From contig NZ_PWAA01000006.1 in NCBI RefSeq assembly GCF_003031585.1, positions 1 through 64,000 on the forward strand: a stretch of DNA of 64,000 nucleotides. Direction: 5' to 3'. Position 1 is the first letter of the stretch, and the number at the start of each line of letters is the position of its first letter. The position numbers and the translations under genes were made by a program. Shown here one piece after another: positions 47,884 through 57,500 of the stretch. The stretch comes from Thalassobius sp. I31.1. Its GTDB lineage: Bacteria; Pseudomonadota; Alphaproteobacteria; Rhodobacterales; Rhodobacteraceae. The notes under the pieces are model-generated. The model did not search any database. It saw nothing but the letters and a program-made list of their open reading frames with translations, and had not been told where the DNA came from.

Positions 47884-48412
47884 TTTCAGTCTCCTGATTT
47901 TCTCCGGCGCAGGCTTTTGCCTCTTCCGGATAAGTCTCGGCCAGTTCGGCCCGTGTTTCGTTAAGAATGCGTCCGAGCAGATTCTGCCCGGGCCAGTCAG
48001 CCACCGGCGTGCGCAAAGCGTGATCCGTGTCCAGCCCAATGCCCCAGATGGTATCAAGCGGACTGGCTTCGACCATTTCTTTCGGTATGGTCTGGAACAG
48101 CTTGCGACGCAGGCCTTTGTTCTGGCCGAATTTTGCAAGGTTCACACGTTTGACAATATCATAGCGTTCAGCGGCCCAGGTTTCCTCATGAAAACCTTTG
48201 ACACGCCGACCCAGTGCCTTCTGACGACCGGGTTCACCTTCCGCGAGGACTTGATCTGCGATCTTCTGATCGTTGAACAACATGGCTTTGAAATACATCA
48301 TTGCTTGTTCTGCAGAGGAGAAATCCCGTCCGTTCATCTCAAAGCGACACGCCTGCCATTGGCTGAACGGGCCGCTCCAGAAGAAATGATATGTGTCGGT
48401 GTGATCTGACAT
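47876..48412 (-). CDS. NADAR-domain protein (YbiA-like)
   Basis: 178 residues of the NADAR (NAD and ADP-ribose) family. FWSGPFSQWQACRF near residue 10, the signature FSSAEQAMMYFKAMLFND near residue 30 and VNLAKFGQNKGLRRKL near residue 90 fit. Family members hydrolyse N-glycosidic bonds of damaged riboflavin intermediates or ADP-ribosyl groups; which applies here is unknown. The start ATG overlaps the fadA stop (TAATG), and its end overlaps fadJ. It is therefore the middle gene of a tightly coupled fadA-NADAR-fadJ chain. Confidence 0.9.
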   Translation of the reverse strand: MSDHTDTYHFFWSGPFSQWQACRFEMNGRDFSSAEQAMMYFKAMLFNDQKIADQVLAEGEPGRQKALGRRVKGFHEETWAAERYDIVKRVNLAKFGQNKGLRRKLFQTIPKEMVEASPLDTIWGIGLDTDHALRTPVADWPGQNLLGRILNETRAELAETYPEEAKACAGENQETEND

Positions 48413-49623
48413 TATACGCGTTCAATGATGGTTGCGGCGCCCATGCCGGATGCGATGCAGAGGGTGGCGAGGCCAACTTCCTGATCGCGACGCTCAAGTT
48501 CATCCAGAAGCGTGCCGATGATGATCGCCCCGGTTGCGCCCAGCGGGTGACCCATGGCGATGGAACCGCCGTTGACGTTCACTTTTGCGGGATCTACGTC
48601 AAAGGCCTGCTGGAAGCGCAGAACGACGGATGCAAAGGCCTCGTTCACTTCAAACAGATCAATATCGCCAATCGCCATGCCATGATCCGCAAGGATCTTT
48701 TCGGTGACGGGCACGGGGCCGGTCAGCATGATGGTTGGGTCGGTGCCGATTTTCGCCGTGGCACGGATACGGGCGCGGGGTTTCAACCCGTGGGCCTCAC
48801 CAAATTCCTTATTGCCGATCAGAACGGCGGCAGATCCATCAACGATGCCGGACGAATTGCCCGCGTGGTGGATGTGATTGATCGCCTCAAGATGCGGGTA
48901 CTTCAGTTTTGCGATGTTGTCGAAACCTGGCATGGCCTCACCCATATCTTTGAACGATGCTTTCAGCGCGCCAAGGCTTTGCATATCCGTGGTCGGGCGC
49001 ATGAATTCGTCGTGATCCAGGATCAGAAGGCCATTTTGGTCACGCACAGCAACGATAGAGTTGGCGAAACGGTTGTCGTCCCAGGCGGCTTTGGCGCGAC
49101 GCTGGCTTTCGACTGCCAGCGCATCCGCATCTTCGCGGGAGAACCCGTATTCGGTTGCGATAAGGTCCGCAGAAATGCCCTGGGGGACGAAATAGGTGCC
49201 CATGGCGAGGGTCGGGTCAACGGCAATCGCCGCGCCGTCTGATCCCATGGGAACGCGACCCATCATTTCCACGCCGCCAGCGATATAGGCGTGTCCAGCG
49301 CCGCCTTTTACCTGGTTTGCCGCAAGGTTCACGGCTTCCATGCCCGAGGCACAGAACCGGTTGATCGCAAGGCCGGGGATGGACTGATCAAGGTTTGACG
49401 CCAGCACAGCAGAACGGGCCAGGCAGCCGCCCTGTTCTTTAACCTGGGTGACATTGCCCCAGATCACGTCTTCCACGGCGTGGCCTTCCAGACCATTGCG
49501 GTCTTTCACGGCGTTGAGCATTTGTGCAGACAGGCTGACGGCGGTGACTTCCTGCAAGGCGCCGTCTTTGCGCCCCTTGCCACGCGGGCTGCGCAGCGCG
49601 TCATAAATATAGGCTTCGGTCAT
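48412..49623 (-). CDS. fadA: Acetyl-CoA C-acyltransferase (3-ketoacyl-CoA thiolase)
   Basis: 403 residues. It cleaves 3-ketoacyl-CoA to acetyl-CoA and shortened acyl-CoA. The active-site cysteine is in KEQGGCLARSAVLAS near residue 86, with the general base histidine in GGSIAMGHPLGATGA near residue 355 and the final catalytic cysteine in LATLCIASGMGAAT. First gene of the fadA-NADAR-fadJ chain. Confidence 0.95.
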   Translation of the reverse strand: MTEAYIYDALRSPRGKGRKDGALQEVTAVSLSAQMLNAVKDRNGLEGHAVEDVIWGNVTQVKEQGGCLARSAVLASNLDQSIPGLAINRFCASGMEAVNLAANQVKGGAGHAYIAGGVEMMGRVPMGSDGAAIAVDPTLAMGTYFVPQGISADLIATEYGFSREDADALAVESQRRAKAAWDDNRFANSIVAVRDQNGLLILDHDEFMRPTTDMQSLGALKASFKDMGEAMPGFDNIAKLKYPHLEAINHIHHAGNSSGIVDGSAAVLIGNKEFGEAHGLKPRARIRATAKIGTDPTIMLTGPVPVTEKILADHGMAIGDIDLFEVNEAFASVVLRFQQAFDVDPAKVNVNGGSIAMGHPLGATGAIIIGTLLDELERRDQEVGLATLCIASGMGAATIIERV

Positions 49624-49638
49624 TGTGGTGTCCTTTCT

Positions 49639-50274
49639 TTATGCGCGATCGGCGGGAGAGCCGGGCATGAGATCATAGGGATGTTTGTAGCCGGGCAGGG
49701 CTTCGATGCGCGAAAGCCAGGCATCAATATTGGGCCAGGCCGCACGGCCGAAACCGAAGGGTTCCGGGTAAAAGAGATAACCGCAGCAGGAGAAATCTGC
49801 ATTGGTCGGGCCATTACCCACAAGCCAGTCACGACCTTCCAGGGCGGCGTTCAGGGTCTTATATGCGTTTTTCAGGCGGCCCTGACTGAAGGCGATGACC
49901 TCTTGCGGGCGTTTGTCTTCGGGCAGGAAGTTCATGAGGAAACGGGTCATACCGGCTTGCGATGATAGTTTATGATTGTCCCAAAGCACCCAGCGCAGTA
50001 CCTCGCGCTTTTCCTCGAGCGTTTCGCCTGAAAATCTGCCGGATTTCTCTGAAATATAAGCCTGGATCGCGCCGGATTGTGTCAGCGTCAGATCTCCGTC
50101 GACCAGGGCGGGCACTTCGCCCATGACGTTGATTTCCAGGAATTCTTCTTTGCGTGAAGCACCGTTGAAGAAGTCCACGTAAACAGCTTCCCAGGCAAGG
50201 TCTGAAAGCTCAAGCGGCAGAGCCGCCTTATAGGCGTTACCGCTTTCGCCGAAGCAATAGAGTTTAATGGTCAT
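49639..50274 (-). CDS. Glutathione S-transferase family protein
   Basis: About 211 residues. The N-terminal thioredoxin-like domain (1-80) has LYCFGESGNAYKAALPLELSDL and, later, VMGEVPALVDGDLTLTQSGAI, which carries the conserved cis-proline/Ser-Gly-like glutathione site. The C-terminal all-helical domain includes LPGYKHPYDLMPG at the end. ATG 50274 follows a GGGGAGG site. It sits inside the beta-oxidation block and may detoxify reactive acyl intermediates. Confidence 0.9.
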   Translation of the reverse strand: MTIKLYCFGESGNAYKAALPLELSDLAWEAVYVDFFNGASRKEEFLEINVMGEVPALVDGDLTLTQSGAIQAYISEKSGRFSGETLEEKREVLRWVLWDNHKLSSQAGMTRFLMNFLPEDKRPQEVIAFSQGRLKNAYKTLNAALEGRDWLVGNGPTNADFSCCGYLFYPEPFGFGRAAWPNIDAWLSRIEALPGYKHPYDLMPGSPADRA

Positions 50275-50368
50275 GCGCAACCTCCCCGTTGGCATATGTG
50301 GTGAGTTCGGGATTTGAGTATCCACAAACGGATGAAAGTAGAGCGGTGTCTGCTGTTTCATCTTGCGA

Positions 50369-50419
50369 CAAATACTCCCGCCGGAGGCAGACTGCCCCCA
50401 CAACACGCGGGAATATTTG
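50369..50419 (-). repeat. Intergenic inverted repeat containing CCTCCGGCGGGAGTATTTG
   Basis: Near-perfect 13-base arms CAAATACTCCCGC (50369-50381) and GCGGGAATATTTG (50407-50419), one mismatch, downstream of the acyl-CoA dehydrogenase stop (50443). The minus-strand right arm reads GCCTCCGGCGGGAGTATTTG. I recall sequences of this kind as an abundant dispersed intergenic element in Rhodobacteraceae; this is memory, not a search result. Confidence 0.55.
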
Positions 50420-50442
50420 TGTGTTTTGTATCATTGGCTTCC

Positions 50443-52221
50443 TCAGAAGGCGTCCGGGGTCAGATCCATCACCGGATCTGCGCCACTTTCGATACGGGCG
50501 AGATGCATCTTGGTGGCGGGCAACTGACGGGCCATATAGTAGCGGCCGGTTTTGATTTTATTGTTATAGAAATCAGCATCCGCTGCGCCATTTTCAAGCG
50601 CTTCCATGGCGGCCTTACCCATTTGTGACCAGATGAGACCAAGGCAGACATAACCAAAGAGATGCATGAAGTCAGTGGACCCGGCCAGCGCGTGATTTGG
50701 GTTTTTCATGCCGTTTTGCATGAAATACATGGCAGCCGCCTGGAGATCTTTTGAAGCAGCTTTCAGGGGCTCGAGGAAGCCATCATTCAGGGCTTCGTTA
50801 TCGCTGTTTTCCTTGATGAAGCTTTTCACCATATCAAAGAACGCCATCACATGTTTGCCGCCGTCCTGCGCCAGTTTTCGGCCGACAAGATCCAGCGCCT
50901 GAACGCCGTTTGCGCCCTCATAGATCTGGGTGATGCGGGCGTCGCGGGTGAACTGGCTCATGCCGTGTTCTTCGATATAGCCGTGACCGCCGTAAACCTG
51001 TTGGGCCGCGACACACATGTTAAAGCCCTGATCCGTCAGGAAGCCTTTGACAACTGGCGTCAGAAGGGAAATCAGACCGTCTGCATCTTTATCTTCGCCG
51101 CGGTGGGCGCGGTCGATCATGGAAGCGCCCCACATTGTAAACGCCCGCGCGCCCTCTACAAAGCTGCGCTGATCCATCAGGGTGCGGCGGATGTCCGGAT
51201 GCACGATCAGCGGATCAGCGGGACCATCGGGGTTTTTCGCGCCGGTCACGTCACGTCCCTGCAGACGATCATGGGCGTAAGACACCGCGTTCTGATAGGC
51301 GATTTCCGCCTGAGCATAGCCTTGCAGGCCAACGCCCATGCGCGCTTCGTTCATCATGGTGAACATGGCGCGCATGCCTTTGTGTTCTTCGCCCAGCAGC
51401 CAACCAGTGGCTTCGTCGTAGTTCATGACACAGGTGGCGTTGCCGTGGATGCCCATTTTCTTTTCGATATTGCCAACGGACACGCCATTGCGTTCGCCTG
51501 GGGTGCCGTCCTCGTTCACGATGAATTTTGGCACAATGAACAGGGAAACACCTTTGATGCCGTCCGGGCCACCGGGGATTTTTGCGAGAACCAGGTGAAT
51601 GATGTTGTCAGACAGGTCATTTTCACCGGCAGAGATAAAGATCTTCTGACCGGAAACCTTATAGCTGCCGTCGCCCTGCGGTTCTGCCTTGGTGCGCATC
51701 AGGCCCAGATCGGTGCCGCAATGCGGTTCGGTCAGGTTCATGGTGCCGGTCCATTCGCAGGACACCATTTTGGGCAGGTATTTTGCCTTCTGTTCATCCG
51801 AACCATGGGCGTGAATGGCAGAGTATGCCCCGTGGGTCAGGCCTGCGTACATGTTGAACGCCATGTTGGAGGATGAGAACATTTCGTTCACGGCGGTGTT
51901 CAGCACATAAGGCATGCCCTGGCCGCCATATTCCGGATCGCAATCCAGCGCGGTCCAGCCGCCTTCACGCACCTGATCAAACGCAGCCTTGAACCCGGTA
52001 GGGGTGCGCACAACGCCGTTTTCCAGGGTGCAGCCTTCCTGATCGCCTGTGGCGTTCAGCGGATGCATGACTTCGGATGCGATTTTGCCGGCTTCTTCCA
52101 GCACGGCAGAGGTGAAATCCGCCTCAAGTTCGTCGTAGCCCGGAATACCGGAGGTGGAAACATCCAGCATCTCGTGCAGGATGAATTGCATATCTTTTAC
52201 GGGTGCAGTGTAGGTGGTCAT
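50443..52221 (-). CDS. Acyl-CoA dehydrogenase (long, about 590-residue type)
   Basis: 592 residues, larger than classical 380-residue acyl-CoA dehydrogenases and of the type with an extra N-terminal domain and C-terminal extension, which includes DmdC. FAD- and substrate-binding segments [19 protein letters not shown] (about residue 155) and [16 protein letters not shown] (about residue 190) are intact. The catalytic base region is in [21 protein letters not shown] near residue 435. It starts beta-oxidation of an acyl-CoA; chain length and dimethylsulfoniopropionate pathway involvement cannot be judged. It lies downstream of the MerR gene in one transcription unit. Confidence 0.93.
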   Translation of the reverse strand: MTTYTAPVKDMQFILHEMLDVSTSGIPGYDELEADFTSAVLEEAGKIASEVMHPLNATGDQEGCTLENGVVRTPTGFKAAFDQVREGGWTALDCDPEYGGQGMPYVLNTAVNEMFSSSNMAFNMYAGLTHGAYSAIHAHGSDEQKAKYLPKMVSCEWTGTMNLTEPHCGTDLGLMRTKAEPQGDGSYKVSGQKIFISAGENDLSDNIIHLVLAKIPGGPDGIKGVSLFIVPKFIVNEDGTPGERNGVSVGNIEKKMGIHGNATCVMNYDEATGWLLGEEHKGMRAMFTMMNEARMGVGLQGYAQAEIAYQNAVSYAHDRLQGRDVTGAKNPDGPADPLIVHPDIRRTLMDQRSFVEGARAFTMWGASMIDRAHRGEDKDADGLISLLTPVVKGFLTDQGFNMCVAAQQVYGGHGYIEEHGMSQFTRDARITQIYEGANGVQALDLVGRKLAQDGGKHVMAFFDMVKSFIKENSDNEALNDGFLEPLKAASKDLQAAAMYFMQNGMKNPNHALAGSTDFMHLFGYVCLGLIWSQMGKAAMEALENGAADADFYNNKIKTGRYYMARQLPATKMHLARIESGADPVMDLTPDAF

Positions 52222-52234
52222 GGCGGTTCTCCTG

Positions 52235-52651
52235 TCAGGAATTCTTATTTTTCATTGCGGTAAGGTGGTTTTCCACCCACTTTAGCTGGTCTTCCAGGTC
52301 GGCAATCGCCTGGGTCAGTTCTTCGCGTTGGGCAATCATTGCGGCGTGGCGTTCGTAGGCGACGTCAAGGGTGCGGGTCAGCTGTGTTTCCTGCTGATCG
52401 CCGATGTCATAAAGATCCAGAAGCTGACGGATTTCTTCCAGCGAAAAGCCAAAGCGTTTGCCGCGCAGGATCAGTTTCAGGCGCGCTGCATCCCGGCGGG
52501 TAAACAGGCGGCGCTGTCCATCACGGATCGGGAACAGCAATTCCTTGGCTTCATAAAACCGCAGCGTGCGCGGTGTGACGTCAAAGGCATCACACATCTC
52601 GCGGATGGAGCGGCAGTTTTCGGCGGTGTCAGGTTCGATAGCCTCTGTCAC
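52235..52651 (-). CDS. MerR-family regulator 1
   Basis: A 138-residue MerR-type regulator with an N-terminal winged HTH ([24 protein letters not shown]..) and a long C-terminal helix for dimerisation. It ends 13 bases before the acyl-CoA dehydrogenase start. The C-terminus is short and has no cysteine-rich metal site, as in regulators of branched-chain and fatty-acid degradation (LiuR-like). A palindrome of the LiuR kind lies about 63 bases upstream of its start. Confidence 0.88.
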   Translation of the reverse strand: MTEAIEPDTAENCRSIREMCDAFDVTPRTLRFYEAKELLFPIRDGQRRLFTRRDAARLKLILRGKRFGFSLEEIRQLLDLYDIGDQQETQLTRTLDVAYERHAAMIAQREELTQAIADLEDQLKWVENHLTAMKNKNS

Positions 52652-52713
52652 TGGGTTCTCCTCATCTTCGGGCCGCGGGGAATGCGGGCAGTTGAGAATA
52701 TGATAAGTATAAG

Positions 52714-52729
52714 TTGACGTTAACGTAAA
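52714..52729. promoter_or_regulatory. MerR-type operator TTGACGTTAACGTAAA
   Basis: A 16-base near-palindrome with the perfect core ACGTTAACGT, upstream of MerR regulator 1. It resembles the published LiuR-type consensus for Rhodobacterales branched-chain/fatty-acid regulators. One regulator probably binds here and controls the MerR-acyl-CoA dehydrogenase unit. Confidence 0.65.
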
Positions 52730-52771
52730 CGAAACGTCACGTCAAAATTGAGTGAAGCCCTGGTGAACAGA

Positions 52772-52806
52772 ACGAAAAACCCCTGATGCGGGCAAAGCAC
52801 CAGGGG
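52772..52806 (-). terminator. Rho-independent terminator of MerR regulator 2
   Basis: On the minus strand the stem CCCCTG / CAGGGG with a 15-base loop is followed by TTTTTCG; it lies about 30 bases past the stop of the regulator at 52835. Confidence 0.7.
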
Positions 52807-52834
52807 CGTATCGCTTTGTTTTTTAAGAAGAAGA

Positions 52835-53224
52835 TTAGTTTTCCGGGATTGGTTCACCCAAAGTTTCGCGGTGCAGTTCTTCCAGTTCAGAAATGGTCGC
52901 ATCCAGATCAATACGCTGCTGACGCAGGACTTTCAGCTGTCGATCTGCCATGGCGCGCCATTCTTCGCGCTGTGCATCTGTGCCTTCTGTTTCATAAAGT
53001 TCCAGCCACTGGCGCATTTCTTCCAGCGAAAATCCGAATCGTCTTCCGCGCAAGATCAGCACCATGCGGGCGACCTCTGTCGGACCATAGAAACGGCTGC
53101 GTCCTTCCTTCTCAGGTGTCAGAAGTTCGATATATTCATAGTAACGCAGGGTGCGCGGCGTGACGTCAAAACGGGCACACATTTCTTTGAAGTTCAGGCG
53201 GATAGGCGTGTCGTCTTCGGGCAT
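52835..53224 (-). CDS. MerR-family regulator 2
   Basis: About 129 residues, a paralogue of MerR regulator 1: both contain [20 protein letters not shown] and [19 protein letters not shown]. The ATG at 53224 gives the same spacing before the HTH as in the paralogue; the frame is open to 53287 and an earlier start is possible. It has its own terminator and is divergent from the thioesterase gene at 53415. It may share operators with the first regulator. Confidence 0.85.
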   Translation of the reverse strand: MPEDDTPIRLNFKEMCARFDVTPRTLRYYEYIELLTPEKEGRSRFYGPTEVARMVLILRGRRFGFSLEEMRQWLELYETEGTDAQREEWRAMADRQLKVLRQQRIDLDATISELEELHRETLGEPIPEN

Positions 53225-53414
53225 GAATTTGGCGTATTCCGTGGTTCGTGGTCGGCGCCAGACTAGGGTTTCTGACCATGAAGTCAATTACCCCATGATT
53301 TATCAATTGTTGAGTGAAATGCATATGGATGACGCCGGGATGTTTTGGAAAAGCCTTGCGCCTGACCAAATGGCACCGATAGATGAAAGAAAGCCCGTAG
53401 CGCAGGATCATGCC

Positions 53415-53897
53415 ATGAATGAACAGAAAACCAAGCTGACCCGCCAGTTTATGGAGGCGCTGCCCCATGGGAAGGCGCTGGATATGCAGGTGGCGGGTGT
53501 CGGGGACGGCTGGGCCGAGCTGACCATGGCTTATGATGAACGTTTCATTGGGGACCCGGAAACCGGCGTGATCCATGGCGGGGCGATTTCAGCATTGATG
53601 GATACCTGTTGCGGGGCGGCGGTGATGAGCCATCCACAACTGGCAACAATCACAGCGACTATTGACCTGCGGATTGATTATATGCGTTCCGCGACACCGC
53701 ATCAGCGCATCCTGTGCCGGGCCGAATGTTACCATGTGACCCGTTCCGTCGCTTTTGTGCGGGCGACTGCTTATGATGAAGATATGGAAAACCCTGTGGC
53801 AACTGCGACGGCCGCCTTCACTGCATCTGCCAATGATCCACGTGACCCGGAACGCCTTAAAAACGTGGGCGATACTGTAAAGGGGACCGTGCTATGA
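53415..53897 (+). CDS. PaaI-family hotdog thioesterase 1
   Basis: About 160 residues with the hotdog thioesterase core: GDPETGVIHGGAISALMDTCCG (the HGG helix) near residue 43, and TATIDLRIDYMRSATPHQRI near residue 77. PaaI-type enzymes hydrolyse acyl- or hydroxyaryl-CoA. The ATG at 53415 has an AGGA site; the frame upstream (to 53151) overlaps the divergent MerR gene and is not used. The stop overlaps the next gene as ATGA. Confidence 0.85.
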   Translation: MNEQKTKLTRQFMEALPHGKALDMQVAGVGDGWAELTMAYDERFIGDPETGVIHGGAISALMDTCCGAAVMSHPQLATITATIDLRIDYMRSATPHQRILCRAECYHVTRSVAFVRATAYDEDMENPVATATAAFTASANDPRDPERLKNVGDTVKGTVL

Positions 53898-54382
53898 GCC
53901 GCAAACCCGAACCCGTGCAGGTGATCAAACAACGTCGCGATGGCGCGTTAAAAGCGCTTGTAGGTCGCATCCCCTATGCACAATTCCTGGGCATTCATTT
54001 TGATCGCCGGGGTGATGAGCTGACCGGGATCATGCCGTTTAAAGAAGATCTGATCGGCAATCCCGTGCTGCCCGCCCTGCATGGTGGTGCGATTGCGGCT
54101 TTCCTTGAGATGACAGCAATCACGGAACTCAGCTGGTCGATGCTCTGGGCGGATATTGAGCATGGTGAAATCAGTCCCGAGGATTTTCCGCGTTTGCCCA
54201 AGACCATCGATTTCACCGTAGATTATCTGCGATCTGGTTTGCCGCGGGATGCCTATGCGCGCGCGCGGGTGAACCGGTCTGGCCGCCGCTATGCCAGCGT
54301 GCATGTCGAAGCCTGGCAAGATAATCGGACCAAACTTTTTGCCCAGGCCACCGGGCATTTTCTGATGCCGTCAAAGGATTGA
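53894..54382 (+). CDS. PaaI-family hotdog thioesterase 2
   Basis: 162 residues. Same fold and similar motifs (NPVLPALHGGAIAAFLEM near residue 57; PKTIDFTVDYLRSGLPRD near residue 105). Start overlaps the preceding gene by four bases. The two genes may encode one heteromeric thioesterase or be a duplication. Together with the neighbouring beta-oxidation genes they suggest acyl-CoA housekeeping. Confidence 0.84.
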   Translation: MSRKPEPVQVIKQRRDGALKALVGRIPYAQFLGIHFDRRGDELTGIMPFKEDLIGNPVLPALHGGAIAAFLEMTAITELSWSMLWADIEHGEISPEDFPRLPKTIDFTVDYLRSGLPRDAYARARVNRSGRRYASVHVEAWQDNRTKLFAQATGHFLMPSKD

Positions 54383-54386
54383 CCCT

Positions 54387-55727
54387 GTGTCTGATGCCAG
54401 TCACGCGCCAGCCGACATCACCCATAAACGCATTCTTGCGATAGCTGCGCCGATTGTTTTGTCAAACGCCACGGTGCCGATCCTTGGGTTGGTTGATACC
54501 GGTGTGGTCGGCCAACTGGGGGAAGCCGCGCCGATTGGTGCCGTTGGCATCGGGGCCGTGATCCTGTCTGCGATTTACTGGATCTTTGGTTTTCTGCGTA
54601 TGGGCACAACCGGGCTTGCGGCCCAGGCGCGCGGGGCAGGGGATCTGAAAGAAGGTGGTGCGCTACTGATGCGCGGGCTGATGATCGGCGGGGCTGCCGG
54701 TCTGATCTTTATTCTGACGCAATGGGCGCTGTTTGCGGGCGCCTTTACGCTTTCGCCGGCGTCTGCCGAAGTCGAAACCCTGGCAAAGCAATATATGAGC
54801 ATCCGCATCTGGGGGGCACCGGCGACGATTGCCCTGTTTGCGATCACCGGATGGTTGATTGCCATGGAAAAGACCCGGGGCGTCCTGATCCTGCAGCTCT
54901 GGATGAATGGTGTGAATATTCTGCTGGATCTGCTGTTCGTGTTGCAGCTGGACTGGGGCGTGGAAGGCGTGGCGATTGCGACGCTGATTGCGGAATGGAG
55001 TGGTCTTCTTCTTGGCCTGTACCTGTGCCGCAGCGCCTTTACAGGCAATCAGTGGTGCGACTGGGCGCGGATTTTTGACAAGGGGCGCCTGAAAAAGATG
55101 ATGCTGGTGAATGCAGACATTATGATCCGTTCCGTGGTGTTGACCGGATCTTTCACAGCCTTTCTGTTTCTGGGATCTGACTTTGGCGATGTTACGCTTG
55201 CGGCCAATCAGGTGCTTTTGCAATTTGTTGAGATCACAGCTTATGCGCTGGACGGGGTCGCCTTTTCTGCGGAAGCCCTTGTGGGTGCCGCCGCCGGGGC
55301 TGGCAACCGGCGCGGGTTGCGCCGGGCTTCCTGGATGTCGTCGCAATGGGGTATGGCGGGGGCGCTGCTGCTGGGGCTTGTTTTCTGGTTGGCCGGGCCC
55401 GGGATCATTGATCTCATGGCAAAATCGGAAGAGGTCCGGATAGCCGGGCGGGAATTCCTGCTTTGGGCCGCGATCCTGCCGCCGATCAGCTTGGCATCTT
55501 ACATGTTTGATGGCATCTTTGTTGGGGCGATCTGGACACGCGAGATGCGCAACGCGATGCTGGTATCCGTGGCGATCTATATCGTGGCGCTGTTGGTGTT
55601 ATTGCCCCTGATGGGCAATCATGGCCTCTGGGTGGCACTGGTGGTTCTGAACATTGCACGCGGCGCAACGCTTGGCTGGTATTACCCGCGCCTTGAGGCA
55701 CGGATAGGGACTGATGATCCGGTCTGA
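54387..55727 (+). CDS. MATE-family (DinF-like) efflux transporter
   Basis: 446 residues with twelve hydrophobic segments in two related halves. The N-terminus IAAPIVLSNATVPILGLVDTG is the usual first-helix signature of DinF-like MATE proteins, and the second half has LVNADIMIRSVVLTGSF and the mid-helix QVLLQFVEITAYALDG. It exports cationic compounds coupled to Na+ or H+, with the substrate undefined. A GTG start (54387) follows the thioesterase stop by 4 bases. Confidence 0.9.
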   Translation: MSDASHAPADITHKRILAIAAPIVLSNATVPILGLVDTGVVGQLGEAAPIGAVGIGAVILSAIYWIFGFLRMGTTGLAAQARGAGDLKEGGALLMRGLMIGGAAGLIFILTQWALFAGAFTLSPASAEVETLAKQYMSIRIWGAPATIALFAITGWLIAMEKTRGVLILQLWMNGVNILLDLLFVLQLDWGVEGVAIATLIAEWSGLLLGLYLCRSAFTGNQWCDWARIFDKGRLKKMMLVNADIMIRSVVLTGSFTAFLFLGSDFGDVTLAANQVLLQFVEITAYALDGVAFSAEALVGAAAGAGNRRGLRRASWMSSQWGMAGALLLGLVFWLAGPGIIDLMAKSEEVRIAGREFLLWAAILPPISLASYMFDGIFVGAIWTREMRNAMLVSVAIYIVALLVLLPLMGNHGLWVALVVLNIARGATLGWYYPRLEARIGTDDPV

Positions 55728-55741
55728 CGACCAGATCGCGT

Positions 55742-56089
55742 TCAGATAATCTCAAGCACATCTTCTGGCGGGCGACCCATGCGGGCTTTGCCGTCCTGGC
55801 GCACAATCGGGCGTTCAATCAGCGCAGGGTTTGCAACCATAGCCCGGATCAGATCATCGGGCGCTGGGTTTTTACTCAGCCCCAGATCCTTAAACAGGGC
55901 ATCTTTTACCCGCATGATTTCAACCGGGGTCTTGTCCAGTTCGGCCAGAACCGCACGCAGCGTGGCTTCATCCGGAGCATCCTGCAGGTAAAGACGGATT
56001 TGCGGGGCGATGCCGCGTTCTTCCAAAAGCGCCAGTGTCTGGCGGGATTTTGAGCAGCGCGGGTTGTGCCAGATTTCAGTTACAGCCAT
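55742..56089 (-). CDS. arsC: Arsenate reductase-like thioredoxin-fold protein (ArsC/YffB type)
   Basis: 115 residues. The catalytic cysteine is in [19 protein letters not shown] at about residue 12, and the arginine-rich tail includes [20 protein letters not shown]. It fits glutaredoxin-dependent arsenate reductase (YfgD-type). No ArsB or ArsR gene is near, so resistance is not implied. The 5' end overlaps pyrD by 10 bases. Confidence 0.85.
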   Translation of the reverse strand: MAVTEIWHNPRCSKSRQTLALLEERGIAPQIRLYLQDAPDEATLRAVLAELDKTPVEIMRVKDALFKDLGLSKNPAPDDLIRAMVANPALIERPIVRQDGKARMGRPPEDVLEII

Positions 56090-57156
56090 TTTTCAGTCTC
56101 CGTCCCGACGGCTTCTGAGATATTTTTATAGCCGTGGTAAGCCAGAAGCTGATCCAGACCAAATCGGATGTCGGTGACCAGAGACATGCCCTTATACACA
56201 AGCGCGGAATAAAGCTGCACAGCACTTGCACCTGCGCGGATCTTTGCAAAGGCATCTTCAGCAGATGAAATGCCGCCCACGCCCATCAGGGGAATAGCAC
56301 CGCCGGTTTCATAGGCAACACGGGCCAGGACACGGGTGGATTTTTTAAACAGAGGCGCACCAGAAAGACCACCTGCCTGGCCCTTATGGCGGCTTTGCAA
56401 CCCGTCCCGGTCCAGTGTGGTGTTGGTTGTGATAATGCCGTCGATCCCAGTGTCAAAAGCCACTGCGACGATTTCAGCGATCTCTGCATCGGTCAGATCT
56501 GGCGCGATCTTCAGGAAGACCGGGATGGGGGTGTTCAGGGTATCGCGGGTTTCGAGAACGCCGTTGAGCAAGGCAGTCAAAGCGTCTGCGCCCTGAAGGT
56601 CACGCAGCTTTTCTGTGTTGGGGGAAGAGACATTCACCGTTGCGAAGTCAATATCTGCACCGCAATGGGCCAGAACGCGGGCAAAATCACCGGCGCGATC
56701 TTCGCTGTCTTTGTTTGCACCAAGGTTTAGCCCGACAATCCCTTTGCGTTTGCCATCTGCCTGTCCGCGGTCGGCAAGGCGGGCGCCGATTACGGACATG
56801 CCCTGGTTGTTAAAACCAAAGCGATTGATCACGCCCTGATCCTGGGGCAGGCGGAAAAGACGGGGTTTCGGGTTGCCGTCCTGGGGACGCGGGGTCGCTG
56901 CGCCGACTTCGATAAAACCAAAGCCGAGTTTCAGAAGCGGATCAATGACTTCGGCATTTTTGTCGAAACCTGCAGCCAGTCCAACAGGGTTGCTGAGTTT
57001 CAGACCTGCGAATTCGCACTTCAGCCGGGGCATGTCCGGCAGGGCTGCGGGTGCAGGGGCCAACCCTGATTTCAGGGCTTTGATTGCAAGACCATGGGCG
57101 CGTTCGGGATCAAGCTGGCGCAGGGCGCTCAGGCCGGCACGTTCGACAAATTTCAT
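56080..57156 (-). CDS. pyrD: Dihydroorotate dehydrogenase, quinone-dependent (class 2)
   Basis: 358 residues. It oxidises dihydroorotate to orotate in pyrimidine synthesis, membrane-associated through the N-terminal helix. [20 protein letters not shown] near residue 60, the FMN segment [20 protein letters not shown] near residue 82, the catalytic-serine motif [16 protein letters not shown] near residue 175 and the late [20 protein letters not shown] are all present. Overlaps DUF952 (start) and arsC-like (end), so the three form a coupled operon. Confidence 0.95.
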   Translation of the reverse strand: MKFVERAGLSALRQLDPERAHGLAIKALKSGLAPAPAALPDMPRLKCEFAGLKLSNPVGLAAGFDKNAEVIDPLLKLGFGFIEVGAATPRPQDGNPKPRLFRLPQDQGVINRFGFNNQGMSVIGARLADRGQADGKRKGIVGLNLGANKDSEDRAGDFARVLAHCGADIDFATVNVSSPNTEKLRDLQGADALTALLNGVLETRDTLNTPIPVFLKIAPDLTDAEIAEIVAVAFDTGIDGIITTNTTLDRDGLQSRHKGQAGGLSGAPLFKKSTRVLARVAYETGGAIPLMGVGGISSAEDAFAKIRAGASAVQLYSALVYKGMSLVTDIRFGLDQLLAYHGYKNISEAVGTETEKWL

Positions 57157-57500
57157 TCCATATCCTCTGGAAAAATATGTGTTCCGTTTTCAAGGGGCAG
57201 ATCCCGGACCCAGGCTAACCCAATAAGTGTCAGTTTCCGGTAAAGATGCGGGAAAAGTGCACCACCACGGGACACCTCCCATTTCAGGTCAGTGCCGTAA
57301 ACTTCGGGGTCAAAGGCCAGCAGTTTCAGCCCTTCAACATCGGAAAAATGCTTTGCGGCGGTTTCCTGAGCCTGTTCAGCGGTTGAAAAATGGATATAGC
57401 CATCTTCAACGTCAATCGGGGCACCCAGGCTTTCGCCGTTCTGTTCAAGGTCTGCCCATTCCGGGGCACGCAGGATCTTATAGATATACATATGGTTCAT
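57153..57500 (-). CDS. DUF952 family protein
   Basis: 115 residues matching DUF952: [17 protein letters not shown] at the start, [20 protein letters not shown] near residue 35 and the glycine-rich FPHLYRKL late. Function unknown. Its end overlaps the pyrD start by 4 bases, making it first in the pyrD operon. Rhodobacteraceae often have this order. Confidence 0.85.
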   Translation of the reverse strand: MNHMYIYKILRAPEWADLEQNGESLGAPIDVEDGYIHFSTAEQAQETAAKHFSDVEGLKLLAFDPEVYGTDLKWEVSRGGALFPHLYRKLTLIGLAWVRDLPLENGTHIFPEDME

